Part shown: positions 1 to 9,646 of the stretch, one piece after another | Layout: each line of letters begins with the position of its first letter | Position numbering within the stretch: position 1 is the stretch's first letter | Origin: Kurthia massiliensis | GTDB taxonomy: Bacteria; Bacillota; Bacilli; Bacillales_A; Planococcaceae | Direction of reading: 5' to 3' | NCBI RefSeq assembly: GCF_000285555.1 | Contig: NZ_HE610996.1 | Location: 425,052-489,051, forward strand | DNA length: 64,000 bases | Notes under the pieces: generated by a model | The model's database searches: none | The model's input: only the letters and a program-made list of their open reading frames with translations | What the model was told of the DNA's origin: nothing | Program-made: the position numbers and the translations under genes

Positions 1-1318
1 TGAAAGATTCATGACGAACAACGTTTTCTAAAAATGGAATATTCGTTTTCACGCCTCGAATACGGAACTCTTGTAAGTTACGATCCATTTTCTTCGCTGC
101 TTCTTCAAACGTATTGCCCCATGTACATAATTTCACGAGTAATGAATCGTAGTGGGGTGAAATCACCGCACCTTGGAAGCCATTACCCGCATCCAAACGT
201 ACACCGAAGCCACCGCTTGAACGATATACCGTTAATTTACCAGTATCCGGCATAAAATCATTCGCAGGGTCTTCTGTAGTAATACGTGATTGAATCGCAA
301 AACCATCTAATTTAATGGCAGCTTGTGTTGGAATTTGAATCACATCGTCGTGCAATGTATGTCCGGCTGCAATTTTAATTTGTGCATGGACGATATCGAT
401 ACCTGTAACCATTTCTGTAATCGTATGCTCTACTTGAACACGTGGGTTAACTTCGATGAAGTAAAATTTATCACCCGATACAAGAAATTCGACCGTTCCG
501 GCATTGACGTAATCAACATTTTTCATTAATTTCACAGCTGCGTTGCAAATATCTTGACGCAGTTGCGCTGATAGTGCGTTTGATGGCGCGATTTCAACGA
601 CCTTTTGGTGACGACGTTGAATCGAACAATCACGCTCGTATAAATGCACAAGGTTGCCTTGTGTATCACCTAAAATTTGTACTTCGATATGTTTTGGCTT
701 ATCGACAAACTTTTCTACGTACACTTCGTCAGAACCGAAAGCTGCTTTCGCCTCTGATTTTGCACGATCATACGCTTCTTTCACTTCGTCCGCACTATGT
801 ACGACACGCATACCGCGACCGCCACCACCAAGTGCTGCTTTAATGATGATTGGATATCCGTGCGTTTCACCGAATTGTTTCACTTCATCAAAAGAACTCA
901 CTGGACCGTCTGTGCCTGGAATGACTGGAATATGTGCTTTAATCGCTTGTTCACGCGCTTTTACTTTATCGCCAAACATATCTAAGTGTTGTGGTTTTGG
1001 ACCAATAAAGATGATGCCTTCTTCTTCACAACGCTTTGCAAATTCTAAATTTTCAGATAAAAAACCGTAGCCGGGGTGAATAGCATCTGCACCCGACTCT
1101 TTTGCGATACGCAAAATGTCTTCAATATCTAAATACGCATCAATCGGCTTTTTCCCATCCCCAACAAGATAAGCCTCATCTGCTTTATAACGGTGGTAAG
1201 AACCACTGTCTTCTCGTGAATAAATCGCTACTGTGTGAATTTTTAATTCCGTACATGCACGGAAGACGCGGATAGCAATTTCTCCGCGATTCGCTACTAA
1301 AATTTTGTTTATTGCCAT
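1..1318 (-). CDS. pycA: Pyruvate carboxylase, N-terminal part (gene cut by window edge)
   Basis: Biotin-dependent enzyme that carboxylates pyruvate to oxaloacetate to refill the TCA cycle. The visible 439 codons form the biotin carboxylase half. The protein starts [20 protein letters not shown], carries the ATP-grasp glycine loop [12 protein letters not shown] and the active-site stretch [13 protein letters not shown], and runs out of the window at [12 protein letters not shown]. The carboxyltransferase and biotinyl domains lie beyond position 1. The ATG at 1318 has an AGGGGG ribosome site that lies in the short gap after ftsW, so the two genes are probably cotranscribed, as in B. subtilis. 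In B. subtilis PycA activity is influenced by the c-di-AMP receptor DarB, whose homologue is at 41.2-41.7 kb. Identification is secure; only completeness is unknown. Confidence 0.97.
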   Translation of the reverse strand, partial: MAINKILVANRGEIAIRVFRACTELKIHTVAIYSREDSGSYHRYKADEAYLVGDGKKPIDAYLDIEDILRIAKESGADAIHPGYGFLSENLEFAKRCEEEGIIFIGPKPQHLDMFGDKVKAREQAIKAHIPVIPGTDGPVSSFDEVKQFGETHGYPIIIKAALGGGGRGMRVVHSADEVKEAYDRAKSEAKAAFGSDEVYVEKFVDKPKHIEVQILGDTQGNLVHLYERDCSIQRRHQKVVEIAPSNALSAQLRQDICNAAVKLMKNVDYVNAGTVEFLVSGDKFYFIEVNPRVQVEHTITEMVTGIDIVHAQIKIAAGHTLHDDVIQIPTQAAIKLDGFAIQSRITTEDPANDFMPDTGKLTVYRSSGGFGVRLDAGNGFQGAVISPHYDSLLVKLCTWGNTFEEAAKKMDRNLQEFRIRGVKTNIPFLENVVRHESF

Positions 1319-1331
1319 AAACAAATTCCCC

Positions 1332-2507
1332 CTAAGCTTTTCGTTTTAAATGCTTGGACTTTACATCTCTTGAAATATTTGCAACGACGCCGAGCGCAAT
1401 TGATAATAACAAGATTGATGTACCCCCGTAACTAATAAATGGCAGTGGTACACCTGTTAAAGGAATAATCCCTGACAGGCCACCGATATTTACGAATGTT
1501 TGAAGGCCAATCCAAGTTGCAACACCTGTACAAATCATGCGAGCCATACTATCTGTTGAACGAATGCCAATGACGAAAATACGAGCGATTAAGAAGAATA
1601 ATCCACCTAATACGATCGTAACACCAAATATCCCTAATTCTTCTGCAATGATAGCTACGATGAAATCTGTTTGTGGCTCTGGTAAATAACCGAGCTTTTG
1701 TACAGATTGACCGAGGCCGACCCCTTTTAGGCCACCTGCACCGATTGCATAATAACCGTTAATAATCTGATAACCGTAGCCTTTTGCATCTTCGAATGGA
1801 TCGAGGAAAGCAGAAATACGACCGACACGTTTCCCACTAACGAACAATTGTGGGAAATTTACAACGAGGACGACAAAAATCGCGCCTAAAATCGTTGCCG
1901 GTACTGCAAAAATTGCAAATGTTTTAAAACGAATGCCACTCGTAATGACGACTGATAGTGCGATCCATAATACGAGCATGGCGCCACCGAAGTCAGGCTC
2001 CGCTAAAATTAATAGCACAGCCATCGACAAGGCGATAAACGGTGGTAAGTAACCTGTTTTAAAACTGCTCAATAAATTACGTTCTTCTTTACGCTTGAAA
2101 ATCGCAGCAAAGTAAATAATGAACGCCAATTTTGCGACCTCTGACGGTTGTAAATTCATAAATCCTAAGTTGATCCAACTTTTCGCACCTGATCCCCCTG
2201 GTGCTATACCAATGATTTTAACGAGGACGAGTAAAATAAACGCAGTCATTAAAATTACGGTATACCATTTCTTAATGCGATATTTTTGATAAGGAATCGC
2301 TGCTACAACAAAAAATGCAATGAATGATAGCACTAAGTTGATTAATTGGCGATTAAAGAAGTAATCTGGTGTCGTTCCTAACTTTTTGACTGCCCAAACC
2401 ATACTCGCACTATAAATCATAACAAGTCCGAACAAACATAACAATGTATATGTAACAAATAATGGGAAATCAAAATTTTTAAAATATGTTTTTAAATAAG
2501 TTTTCAT
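1332..2507 (-). CDS. ftsW: FtsW/RodA/SpoVE-family peptidoglycan glycosyltransferase
   Basis: Polytopic SEDS protein that polymerises lipid II, in the divisome if it is FtsW. About 391 residues with around ten hydrophobic segments. SEDS hallmarks are visible: [21 protein letters not shown], shared by lipid II polymerases, then [19 protein letters not shown] and the C-terminal [14 protein letters not shown]. Position directly upstream of pycA and downstream of ylaN matches B. subtilis ftsW, which favours FtsW over RodA or SpoVE. Two ATGs are adjacent (2510 and 2507). The GAGGG ribosome site is only about two bases from the first, so the second is preferred. Confidence 0.93.
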   Translation of the reverse strand: MKTYLKTYFKNFDFPLFVTYTLLCLFGLVMIYSASMVWAVKKLGTTPDYFFNRQLINLVLSFIAFFVVAAIPYQKYRIKKWYTVILMTAFILLVLVKIIGIAPGGSGAKSWINLGFMNLQPSEVAKLAFIIYFAAIFKRKEERNLLSSFKTGYLPPFIALSMAVLLILAEPDFGGAMLVLWIALSVVITSGIRFKTFAIFAVPATILGAIFVVLVVNFPQLFVSGKRVGRISAFLDPFEDAKGYGYQIINGYYAIGAGGLKGVGLGQSVQKLGYLPEPQTDFIVAIIAEELGIFGVTIVLGGLFFLIARIFVIGIRSTDSMARMICTGVATWIGLQTFVNIGGLSGIIPLTGVPLPFISYGGTSILLLSIALGVVANISRDVKSKHLKRKA

Positions 2508-2531
2508 CATGTCCCTCGCTTACATTTAAGC

Positions 2532-2566
2532 AAAAAAACTCAAACAAAATTGTTTGAGTTTTTTGT
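2532..2566 (-). terminator. Bidirectional terminator after ylaN
   Basis: A perfect 14-bp stem, AAAAAACTCAAACA paired with TGTTTGAGTTTTTT around an AAAT loop, with A and T runs on both sides. It lies between the ylaN stop and the ftsW start. It would partly separate ylaN from ftsW-pycA, so ftsW may have its own promoter or depend on readthrough. Confidence 0.85.
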
Positions 2567-2567
2567 C

Positions 2568-2849
2568 TTATTTCTTTGTGAACGCGTCGTGAAGCGCTGA
2601 TAATTCTTTCTCTAATGAGTCCAAAATTTCGCGCCCTTTTTCACGCTCTAAAAGACCCAATTTTACGGCGAAATCGATTTCTCGAGACAAGCCGAACATT
2701 TGAGTATCTAAAACTTCCTCATACAATGGACACTGTGGCATTGTTAAGTTTTCCATTTGTACTCGAATTAGTTGTGCAATTTTATCCGCATCGGCAATTA
2801 GGAGTTCTAATGCCTTCTCCTGATACGAACTTTGAGATTTTGTATCCAT
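2568..2849 (-). CDS. ylaN: YlaN-family small cytoplasmic protein
   Basis: A 93-residue, fully soluble, mostly helical protein (starts [17 protein letters not shown]). It matches the YlaN family (UPF0358) in length, charge pattern and gene position next to ftsW. In B. subtilis YlaN is important for growth under iron limitation and has been linked to the iron regulator Fur. That role is family knowledge; nothing in the sequence proves it here. No catalytic motif is visible. A GGGGGCG ribosome site precedes the ATG at 2849. It is transcribed away from ylaL. Confidence 0.9.
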   Translation of the reverse strand: MDTKSQSSYQEKALELLIADADKIAQLIRVQMENLTMPQCPLYEEVLDTQMFGLSREIDFAVKLGLLEREKGREILDSLEKELSALHDAFTKK

Positions 2850-3026
2850 GAGGACGCCCCCATTACCTGATATTTCTTATCGTTCTATCATATAAATTTT
2901 AGCGGTATCAATAGAAAAATGCAAGCATCTACTCAGCAAATTTCGGAATCAGTCAAAATCTTTCCTCAACAAATAGAAAAAAGGTTATACTGTTACATGG
3001 AACGTTATGTCAAGGAGGCAGCAATA

Positions 3027-3518
3027 ATGGACACTATTATCCAAATTAAAGGGAACGTCAATTTTGCGATTACATTAGACGCAAGCACATGGATTTTTGA
3101 CGACCGTAAATTAGATTTAACAACTTATTTTACAGAAGAACACGTCTCAGTAGATGAAGATGAAAAATACGTTGAGGAAGCGGGCAAGTTCTGGTCACGT
3201 GAAATTATGGAAGGTGCCGTATTCCCACCTACGTTAACGACTGAAAAAAAATATACACATAAAGAAATGCGTACAGGCACATTTGGTATGATGCTTGAAC
3301 CGTTCATTGAAAATGCTGAACCGAAAGCAGATGCAAAAGAAGTTGTCTTTATTGATGTGAATGGCAATGAATATGCATATACGATCGACGAAGCAAAAAC
3401 AATGATTTTAAAATTCAGCCAAGACGGTAAAATGCTTGAAGATGGTCCAGTTTATTTACTAGATCAAAAAGGTGAAAATGAACCTATCCAAGCGATCGTC
3501 AATATCGACGTACGATAA
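3027..3518 (+). CDS. ylaL: YlaL-like conserved protein
   Basis: About 163 residues, acidic, without signal peptide or membrane segment. The start at 3027 (MDTIIQIKGNVNFAITLD) is chosen because AAGGAGG sits 8 bases upstream; an in-frame upstream extension to 2919 lacks a ribosome site. Gene order between ylaN and ylaI matches B. subtilis ylaL. No motif reveals a function. The sequence reads as beta-rich repeats of short strands with acidic turns. ylaI follows after 12 bases, so the two form a small operon. Confidence 0.8.
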   Translation: MDTIIQIKGNVNFAITLDASTWIFDDRKLDLTTYFTEEHVSVDEDEKYVEEAGKFWSREIMEGAVFPPTLTTEKKYTHKEMRTGTFGMMLEPFIENAEPKADAKEVVFIDVNGNEYAYTIDEAKTMILKFSQDGKMLEDGPVYLLDQKGENEPIQAIVNIDVR

Positions 3519-3530
3519 GGAGGCAATTGC

Positions 3531-3734
3531 ATGCGCGTACAATGCGTTATTTGTGATGAAATCCATGAAATTCCCGACTTCTCACCAGAAGCCAAAAAAC
3601 TGCGTAATCGTCCGATTCATACGTTTATGTGTGATGAATGTTACGAGCGCGTCACTGAAAAAACGATTGACCGTTTAGAAACAGGTAAATTTGAGTTTCG
3701 TCGTGGTAATCATAGCGTAGAAGAATCATTTTAA
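3531..3734 (+). CDS. ylaI: YlaI-like zinc-ribbon protein (DUF2197 type)
   Basis: A 67-residue protein with two CxxC pairs (CVIC near residue 5 and CDEC near residue 34), spaced as in a zinc ribbon. The remainder is basic and helical. It matches the small YlaI family next to typA in Bacillales. Molecular role unknown. A strong AAGGAGG ribosome site lies 7 bases upstream of ATG 3531. Probably cotranscribed with ylaL. Confidence 0.85.
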   Translation: MRVQCVICDEIHEIPDFSPEAKKLRNRPIHTFMCDECYERVTEKTIDRLETGKFEFRRGNHSVEESF

Positions 3735-3740
3735 ATGAAA

Positions 3741-3772
3741 ACACGCACGAGCTGAAACTTGTGCGTGTTTTT
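3741..3772 (+). terminator. Terminator after ylaI
   Basis: ACACGCAC pairs with GTGCGTGT across a 12-base loop, followed by TTTTT. It lies just after the ylaI stop. Confidence 0.8.
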
Positions 3773-3781
3773 ATGTATACA

Positions 3782-3812
3782 AAAAAGGCTACCGACAAGC
3801 GGCAGCCTTTTT
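3782..3812 (-). terminator. Terminator after typA
   Basis: AAAAAGGCTACCG pairs with CGGCAGCCTTTTT around ACAAG, with one mismatch. On the minus strand it is followed by a U tract, just past the typA stop. Confidence 0.85.
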
Positions 3813-3827
3813 CTCTTGCTTCACGAA

Positions 3828-5672
3828 TTATTTTTCAGAAGCGCGGTGCTTTTTAGAAACTTTTTCACGTTCGTTTTTGTTTAAGATTTGTTTACGTAAA
3901 CGAATAGATTCTGGTGTTACTTCTAAGTACTCATCGTCATCTAAAAATTCTAATGCTTCTTCAAGCGTTAAGATTTTTGGTGTTTTGATTACGTTTGTTT
4001 GGTCTTTGTTAGAAGAACGAACGTTAGTTTTAGCTTTCATTTTTGTTACGTTTACAGTGATATCGTTATCACGAGTGTTTTGACCAACGATCATACCTTC
4101 GTAAATTTCAGTACCTGGTTCGATAAATAATGTACCACGGTCTTCGATTTGCATCATACCGTAAGTAGTTGATTTACCAGTTTCCATAGATACTAACGCA
4201 CCATTACGACGGCCACCTACACGGCCAGCAACGACTGGTTGGTAAGAGTCGAATGTGTGGTTAAGAATACCGAAACCTTTTGTTAGAGACATGAATTCAG
4301 TTGTGTAGCCGATTAAGCCACGAGCTGGTACCATGAATACTAAACGTACTTGACCGTTACCCTCGTTGACCATATCAAGCATTTCACCTTTACGTTCACC
4401 TAGAGATTCGATAACAGAACCTACGCAATCTTCAGGAACGTCGATTTGAACGCGTTCAACTGGTTCAGATTTGACGCCATCGATTTCACGGATGATAACT
4501 TTTGGTTTAGATACTTGTAATTCGTAACCTTCACGGCGCATGTTTTCAACTAAGATAGAAAGGTGAAGTTCACCACGACCAGATACAGTCCATGCATCTG
4601 GAGAATCAGTTGGTTCTACACGTAAAGATACGTCAGTTTGTAATTGAGATAATAAACGTTCTTCAACTTTACGAGCTGTTACCCATTTACCTTCGCGACC
4701 TGCGAATGGAGAGTTGTTTACTAAGAACGTCATTTGTAATGTTGGTTCATCAATACGCATTGGTGGTAGCGGATCAACGTTGTCTTGTGGACATACAGTT
4801 TCACCTACGTTGATTTCTTCCATACCTGAAACGGCGATTAAATCACCAGATACAGCTTCTTGGATTTCTTCACGTTTTAAACCGAAGAAACCAAAGATTT
4901 TTGTAACACGGAAGTTTTTCACAGTGCCATCTAGTTTAGAAAGTGCTACTGATTGACCAACGTGGATTTTACCACGGAATACACGACCGATACCGATACG
5001 ACCTACGAAGTCATTGTAGTCAAGTAATGCTACTTGGAATTGTAATGGTTCTTCGCGAGTATCAGCTGGAGCTGGAATGTGTTCGATGATTTTTTCGAAT
5101 AAGCATTTCATGTTCTCTTCTTGGTTTGCTGGGTCTGGATCAAGAGATGCTGTACCGTTTACGCCTGAAGCGTATACAACTGGGAAGTCTAATTGATCTT
5201 CGTCTGCACCAAGTTCGATTAATAGATCTAATACTTCGTCTACTACTTCTTCAGGACGAGCTGAATCTTTATCGACTTTATTTACAACAACGATTGGTGT
5301 TAACCCTTGTTCTAAAGCTTTTTTCAGTACGAAACGTGTTTGAGGCATACAACCTTCATAAGCATCGACTACTAAAAGTACGCCGTCTACCATTTTTAAG
5401 ATACGTTCTACTTCACCACCAAAATCGGCGTGTCCAGGTGTATCTAAAATATTGATTTTTGTATCGCCGTATTTAACAGCAGTATTTTTAGCTAAGATTG
5501 TAATACCACGTTCACGTTCGATATCGTTTGAGTCCATTGCGCGTTCTTCAATATGTTCGTTTGAACGGAATGTACCTGATTGTTTTAATAATTGGTCAAC
5601 TAGGGTTGTTTTACCATGGTCGACGTGGGCAATAATTGCAATGTTTCTTAAATCTTCACGTAAGTTAGTCAT
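3828..5672 (-). CDS. typA: Ribosome-associated GTPase BipA/TypA
   Basis: A 614-residue translational GTPase that binds the ribosome and supports 50S assembly and growth at low temperature or under stress. G1 is AHVDHGKTTLVD near residue 15, followed by the switch region RERGITILAKN, G3 DTPGHADFGGEV and G4 NKVDK, with EF-G-like domains III and V and the BipA C-terminal domain. Full family length. The ATG at 5672 has a GTGGAGTGG ribosome site. It is convergent with ylaL-ylaI and divergent from ylaF, as expected for the ylaG locus. Confidence 0.97.
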   Translation of the reverse strand: MTNLREDLRNIAIIAHVDHGKTTLVDQLLKQSGTFRSNEHIEERAMDSNDIERERGITILAKNTAVKYGDTKINILDTPGHADFGGEVERILKMVDGVLLVVDAYEGCMPQTRFVLKKALEQGLTPIVVVNKVDKDSARPEEVVDEVLDLLIELGADEDQLDFPVVYASGVNGTASLDPDPANQEENMKCLFEKIIEHIPAPADTREEPLQFQVALLDYNDFVGRIGIGRVFRGKIHVGQSVALSKLDGTVKNFRVTKIFGFFGLKREEIQEAVSGDLIAVSGMEEINVGETVCPQDNVDPLPPMRIDEPTLQMTFLVNNSPFAGREGKWVTARKVEERLLSQLQTDVSLRVEPTDSPDAWTVSGRGELHLSILVENMRREGYELQVSKPKVIIREIDGVKSEPVERVQIDVPEDCVGSVIESLGERKGEMLDMVNEGNGQVRLVFMVPARGLIGYTTEFMSLTKGFGILNHTFDSYQPVVAGRVGGRRNGALVSMETGKSTTYGMMQIEDRGTLFIEPGTEIYEGMIVGQNTRDNDITVNVTKMKAKTNVRSSNKDQTNVIKTPKILTLEEALEFLDDDEYLEVTPESIRLRKQILNKNEREKVSKKHRASEK

Positions 5673-5854
5673 TGTTCCACTCCACTTTTTTTATTTCGAG
5701 TCCATAACTGTGATATTATAGCACAACTCATCGTATTTGGCGATTTTTTACGACTCGTTTAAATTTTTTTGTAAATTATAATTCGAATACCTTGCGAAAA
5801 TAACTATTTCGATTCACAATGTATAGCAGATACCACAATTGGAGGTTTCACTTT

Positions 5855-6040
5855 ATGAACAAAGCAAAAGTCGTCATGGCATTGCTAGCACTTGCTGGCA
5901 TTCTGTCAATGTGTTCAATTGGCGTTTCTATTGCAGAAGATAGCATATTTGGCGCTATCTTAGGCATCGTGCTTGTATGCGCAATCTTCGGATATGCATT
6001 CAGCTTAAAACGCAAATTCCGTGAACGCGGACTATTATAA
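5855..6040 (+). CDS. ylaF: YlaF-like small membrane protein
   Basis: A 61-residue protein with two hydrophobic helices (roughly residues 5-25 and 29-47) and a basic tail, KRKFRERGLL. It matches the YlaF (DUF5325) family found beside typA in Bacillus. The start at 5855 is preferred because TTGGAGG lies just upstream. Function unknown. It is divergent from typA across a 180-bp AT-rich region that must hold both promoters; on the typA side a TATAAT occurs near 5712 but without a good -35 box. Confidence 0.82.
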   Translation: MNKAKVVMALLALAGILSMCSIGVSIAEDSIFGAILGIVLVCAIFGYAFSLKRKFRERGLL

Positions 6041-6052
6041 TCTTTTAAAAAG

Positions 6053-6083
6053 ATGCACATTCGACATGAATGTGCATTTTTTT
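6053..6083 (+). terminator. Terminator after ylaF
   Basis: ATGCACATTC pairs with GAATGTGCAT around GACAT, followed by TTTTTTT. The next 170 bases, up to the suhB terminator, show no credible ORF or RNA structure. Confidence 0.85.
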
Positions 6084-6257
6084 AATACATTATACGTTGC
6101 CGTTAAATTCACAAGTTTTATAGTAGCACTGTCTCACCTTTTTATACAATAGAGTTGCTCAAACTTTTACAAAAAATAAATAGAAACGTTAGCAATTCTC
6201 CTCCAATTAGACCGAAAAAAGCTGGATAGACAACGTTTTTTCACACAAATAGAAAAT

Positions 6258-6291
6258 AAAAAAATGCGCACCGAGAAGATGCGCATTTTTT
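6258..6291 (-). terminator. Terminator after suhB
   Basis: AAAAAATGCGC pairs with GCGCATTTTTT. It overlaps the suhB stop and has U tracts on both strands. Confidence 0.85.
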
Positions 6292-7084
6292 ATTTCAATG
6301 TGACATATTGTTCGACAATTTCACGATGAATGCTCGGATTGGCAATAATAAATGTATCTTGCGCCAATAAATTGACCGGCTGTAACGCTAGCGTACTCGC
6401 TACAGCCCCTACTTCCGCAGCGATAATAATACCCGCTGCAATATCCCATGGTGATAGACGTAATGAAATATAACTATCAATACGACCTGTCGCAACCGCC
6501 ATAATCTCTAACGTAGCAGAACCGAGTGAACGCGTGCCACGCAGTTGACGGAACAGACGAATCACACCTTCATGCTCGATTTTGCGATTTGGCGTCGCCC
6601 ATACTGCATTAATACCGACGATTGATTTATTTAACGCAATCGGTTCAAGTTTGCTCAAACGTTGACCGTTCATAAATGCTCCGTTGCCAGCGATTGCATA
6701 GTACAATTCATCTGCGACGACATCATATATGTATCCTGCACGTCCTACTCCATCTTCATAAATCGCAATCGAGATTGCAAAGTTACGTCGCTGGCGAACG
6801 AAATTCATCGTGCCGTCAATCGGATCAACCATCCAAACGACGCCTTCTAACGATGTAATTTGTTCGTGTGCCATTCCTTCTTCTCCTAAAATACGAAAGC
6901 TCGTATCGTAGGCATGAATTTTTTTCACGATGAACGCTTCGATTTCTTTATCGATGTTCGTCACTAAATCATTGGCATTTGATTTCGTTTCGATTTCCAT
7001 CGTTTCAAAGAATGAACGTCTAATGCGTTCTCCTGCTTCTTTAATGATCGTTAACGTGTAGTCATGTAATGCTTGTATATCCAT
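6290..7084 (-). CDS. suhB: Inositol monophosphatase family protein
   Basis: Mg2+-dependent sugar or inositol phosphatase of the SuhB/IMPase fold, 264 residues. Metal-binding motifs are intact: GEEG near residue 68, WMVDPIDGTMNFV near 84-96 and SPWDIAAG near 212. Family members hydrolyse myo-inositol-1-phosphate and related phosphomonoesters; the true substrate cannot be read from sequence. It sits near yktA and yktB as does B. subtilis yktC. The ATG at 7084 follows AAGGGGTGG. One further minus-strand gene (7183-7380) lies upstream, with a terminator between. Confidence 0.92.
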   Translation of the reverse strand: MDIQALHDYTLTIIKEAGERIRRSFFETMEIETKSNANDLVTNIDKEIEAFIVKKIHAYDTSFRILGEEGMAHEQITSLEGVVWMVDPIDGTMNFVRQRRNFAISIAIYEDGVGRAGYIYDVVADELYYAIAGNGAFMNGQRLSKLEPIALNKSIVGINAVWATPNRKIEHEGVIRLFRQLRGTRSLGSATLEIMAVATGRIDSYISLRLSPWDIAAGIIIAAEVGAVASTLALQPVNLLAQDTFIIANPSIHREIVEQYVTLK

Positions 7085-7120
7085 CGTGCCACCCCTTCAC
7101 ACACTTTTCTTTTAGTATAA

Positions 7121-7156
7121 CAAAAAAACACCTGCAACTACTTCTCGTCAGGTGTT
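7121..7156 (-). terminator. Terminator after the 65-residue ORF
   Basis: AACACCTG pairs with CAGGTGTT around a 14-base loop, followed by a U tract on the minus strand. Confidence 0.75.
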
Positions 7157-7182
7157 CTTAAATAATAATTTTACACATCATT

Positions 7183-7380
7183 TTATGCGAACGCATGCAG
7201 TGCCTCCAATTCTGAGTGTAACTCACTCAAACGTTTCTTACTCGCCTCTATTTGTGTATCATCATTTGTATGCATTGCATCAAATAACGTCGCTAATTCA
7301 TAATCCAATTCGAGCTTTAAGCCATTGACATATTTACGTTCAAAATCCGTCTTACGTACAATATTCATAACTTGTTTCAT
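7183..7380 (-). CDS. Small hypothetical helical protein
   Basis: A 65-residue acidic protein, MKQVMNIVRKTDFERKY onwards, predicted to be two amphipathic helices (residues about 17-38 and 42-62) with heptad-like leucines, suggesting a helical hairpin or coiled coil. I do not recognise the family. The internal ATG at 7380 is taken as start because TAAGGAG lies nine bases upstream, whereas it abuts the ATG at 7389. A clear terminator follows. Flanked by suhB and divergent yktB. Confidence 0.7.
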   Translation of the reverse strand: MKQVMNIVRKTDFERKYVNGLKLELDYELATLFDAMHTNDDTQIEASKKRLSELHSELEALHAFA

Positions 7381-7523
7381 CTTGATCATCTCCTTAGAAT
7401 TAGGCGGTCATCAAGAACTTTTTTCACGTTTGTTATTTCTTTATGTTGCTAAGCTCTTGTACAAGAAATTTTCCCACATTTCGACTAAAATAAACCTATA
7501 AATAAATATTAAGGAGATTTTCA

Positions 7524-8156
7524 ATGACAACTGTACAATGGACAGCAAATGACTTTGACGTATTTACAATTGATGGATTAGAACCACGCATGGCTGCATT
7601 AATCGAACGTGTACGTCCAAAATTTCAAACTTTAGGGGAGACATTTTCAAATTATTTTTCCGTTGCACTCGACGAAGAATTTTTTGCACACGTTGCGAAA
7701 CATGCGCGCCGTACTGTCAACCCACCACACGATAGCTGGGTCGCTTTCGCACCGAATAAACGTGGCTATAAAGCTATGCCACATTTCCAAATTGGTTTAT
7801 TTGAAAGCCATCTATTCATCAATTTAGCTGTTATTTATGAAGCGCCAAATAAAGATGAGATGGCAGAGCGTTTATTAAATAACGAAGCACTATTTGCACA
7901 ACTCCCTCAAAACTTTTACGTTTCAGGTGATCATATGTCACCTACGACGCAAAATATAGATGAAGCGCTCAACGCAGGCGATGTTGAAAAATTGTTGAAA
8001 CGTCTTCAAAATGTGAAAAAAGGTGAATTCATCGTCGGCCGTACGTTGTCACGTGAAGAAGCCGTTGCATTGTCACCTGAAGCATTCGACCAAGTCGTTG
8101 AACAAACGTTTGACGCCTTACTGCCAATTTATAAAACGATGTTAAATCGCGCCTAA
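7524..8156 (+). CDS. yktB: YktB-like protein (UPF0637/DUF1054)
   Basis: A 210-residue soluble protein matching YktB of Bacillus in length and in its position between yktA and the SuhB-like gene. Recognisable stretches are WTANDFDVFTIDGLEPRM at the N terminus and FQIGLFESHLFINLAVIYE in the core. Function unknown. The ATG at 7524 follows AAGGAGATTTTCA. Transcribed opposite to its neighbours and followed by a shared bidirectional terminator. Confidence 0.9.
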   Translation: MTTVQWTANDFDVFTIDGLEPRMAALIERVRPKFQTLGETFSNYFSVALDEEFFAHVAKHARRTVNPPHDSWVAFAPNKRGYKAMPHFQIGLFESHLFINLAVIYEAPNKDEMAERLLNNEALFAQLPQNFYVSGDHMSPTTQNIDEALNAGDVEKLLKRLQNVKKGEFIVGRTLSREEAVALSPEAFDQVVEQTFDALLPIYKTMLNRA

Positions 8157-8158
8157 TC

Positions 8159-8195
8159 AAAAAGAGCACTGTCCTTGTAGACAGCGCTCTTTTTT
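8159..8195. terminator. Bidirectional terminator between yktB and yktA
   Basis: AAAAAGAGCACTGTC pairs with GACAGCGCTCTTTTT (one mismatch), loop CTTGTA. It serves convergent yktB and yktA. Confidence 0.88.
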
Positions 8196-8487
8196 ATTTG
8201 CGTTTTTTACCTTTCGGTTCGCCTTTGATAACCGCTTTAGCCGGTGCTTCTTTTGCCTTTTTGACGATTGAAAATGGCACGTAGCCACTTTCTTGTTCAA
8301 ATTCACGGCAATACGTTTTTTCTTCAGACATCGCTGGAACAATTTCTTTAAAGCGACGATATGTGTTCATGACTTCTTCTTTACGAACACCTGACTCATA
8401 TGCTTTCTCAATTGCTTGGAAAAATGCGATGACGTCGACGATTTCTTCTGAAGACCAATCTAATGAAAATGGATAAGAATATTCCAT
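8194..8487 (-). CDS. yktA: YktA-like protein (UPF0223)
   Basis: A 97-residue protein beginning [19 protein letters not shown], the signature of the UPF0223 family. A short helical core is followed by a lysine-rich tail that ends GKKRK. Function unknown. ATG 8487 is preferred to 8493 because the GGTAGGG ribosome site is 8 bases from it and only 2 from the other. Convergent with yktB. Confidence 0.88.
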   Translation of the reverse strand: MEYSYPFSLDWSSEEIVDVIAFFQAIEKAYESGVRKEEVMNTYRRFKEIVPAMSEEKTYCREFEQESGYVPFSIVKKAKEAPAKAVIKGEPKGKKRK

Positions 8488-8530
8488 GTACATTCCCTAC
8501 CTTTTTTACGTTGTATCGCTATTGTACACG

Positions 8531-9208
8531 TTAAAACAGTAGCCAGGCAACAATCGGACAAAGTACAGCACCTAAAATCGCACTAAGCGTCATCGACACC
8601 GAACCAATTGATAACGTACGTTCACCGTATTCCGTTAACTTACTGACACCGATCCCATGTGAAGCGCTCCCCATCGAGACGCCGCGACTAACCGGTGTAT
8701 CGATACGGAAAATGCGGTAACAAGTCGGCCCTAAAATGGCACCGATAATCCCCGCAACGATGACGAAAAAGACGGTGAACTGTGGAATGCCACCGATCAT
8801 ATCACTAATTTGCAGTGCGACAGGTGACGTAATCGATTTTGGTAAATAGCTTAACATGACCTCATCTTTTAAACGTGCAATTGATGCGCATAATAATACG
8901 CTTATCATGCCCATCACCATCGCAATGCCAACGCAGCTTAAAATAATTTTACGGTTTTTCATAATCGTCTCCCACTGTGTGTAAAGTGGATACGCCATCG
9001 CCACGACGGCAGGCCCTAACAACCAATTAATGAAAAAGCCACCTTTCATGTACGTATCGTACGGCACATCCATGACGACGAGCAACACGATCAGTAAAAT
9101 TGTCGACGTTAAAATGGGAAATAAAAACGAAATGCCTGAGCGTTTATACACCCACGTCATCAACATAAAAATACCGACTGTTAATGCGACGAAACTAAGT
9201 GCGATCAT
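8531..9208 (-). CDS. CidB/LrgB-family membrane protein
   Basis: About 225 residues with six to seven hydrophobic segments. The conserved block GSASHGIGVSKLTEYGE near the C terminus is diagnostic of the LrgB/CidB family. These proteins act with a small CidA/LrgA partner; in Bacillales the pairs are linked to murein hydrolase export, cell death and pyruvate or overflow metabolite transport. The ATG at 9208 follows GGAGGGAGAGC and lies inside the end of the cidA-like gene, giving a 14-bp overlap and probable translational coupling. Whether this is the Cid or the Lrg copy cannot be settled from sequence alone. Confidence 0.88.
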   Translation of the reverse strand: MIALSFVALTVGIFMLMTWVYKRSGISFLFPILTSTILLIVLLVVMDVPYDTYMKGGFFINWLLGPAVVAMAYPLYTQWETIMKNRKIILSCVGIAMVMGMISVLLCASIARLKDEVMLSYLPKSITSPVALQISDMIGGIPQFTVFFVIVAGIIGAILGPTCYRIFRIDTPVSRGVSMGSASHGIGVSKLTEYGERTLSIGSVSMTLSAILGAVLCPIVAWLLF

Positions 9209-9557
9209 GCTCTCCCTCCATTCGTCGTGCAATTTTTCCTGTTAGCACGAGTGTAAATAACGTACTAATCAACACAATGACAACGAGCAACACACCGTAC
9301 CCTGATAACAATTCTGGATAATTCATAATGCCAACCGTTGCCGGAATAAATAACAACGTTAAAATCGACAACAAAAATCCTGCGCCTTCTTTCACAAACC
9401 AATCAGGAATTACTTTCGTGAGTAATCCAATTAGTAGCAATATTAAGCCAATAATACTACCCGGTAATGGTATATGTAAAAAATCGACAATGACCGTGCC
9501 AATGAAACAAAACATATACAATACCGCAATTTGTAAAATGATACGAACGACTTTCAA
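9195..9557 (-). CDS. CidA/LrgA-family holin-like protein
   Basis: About 120 residues with four hydrophobic helices and the family block IPLPGSIIGLILLLIGL. It is the small partner of the downstream CidB/LrgB protein. The start is taken as TTG 9557 (LKVVRIILQIAV): GGGGGTGG lies eight bases upstream, the length then matches CidA, and the longer ATG option at 9680 would run through the terminator of the exporter gene. No LytSR-type two-component gene is adjacent. Confidence 0.85.
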   Translation of the reverse strand: MKVVRIILQIAVLYMFCFIGTVIVDFLHIPLPGSIIGLILLLIGLLTKVIPDWFVKEGAGFLLSILTLLFIPATVGIMNYPELLSGYGVLLVVIVLISTLFTLVLTGKIARRMEGEHDRT

Positions 9558-9646
9558 TGTGGCCACCCCCTGTTGTAGACAATTGTATATTTTTGACAAA
9601 ACATTCGTCAAACAAATAATGAATAGGCATTCAATTTTTGCGCAAA

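Noticed and set aside
6084-6257. Possible small RNA between ylaF and suhB
   Set aside because: No promoter-terminator unit or stable structure apart from the flanking gene terminators.
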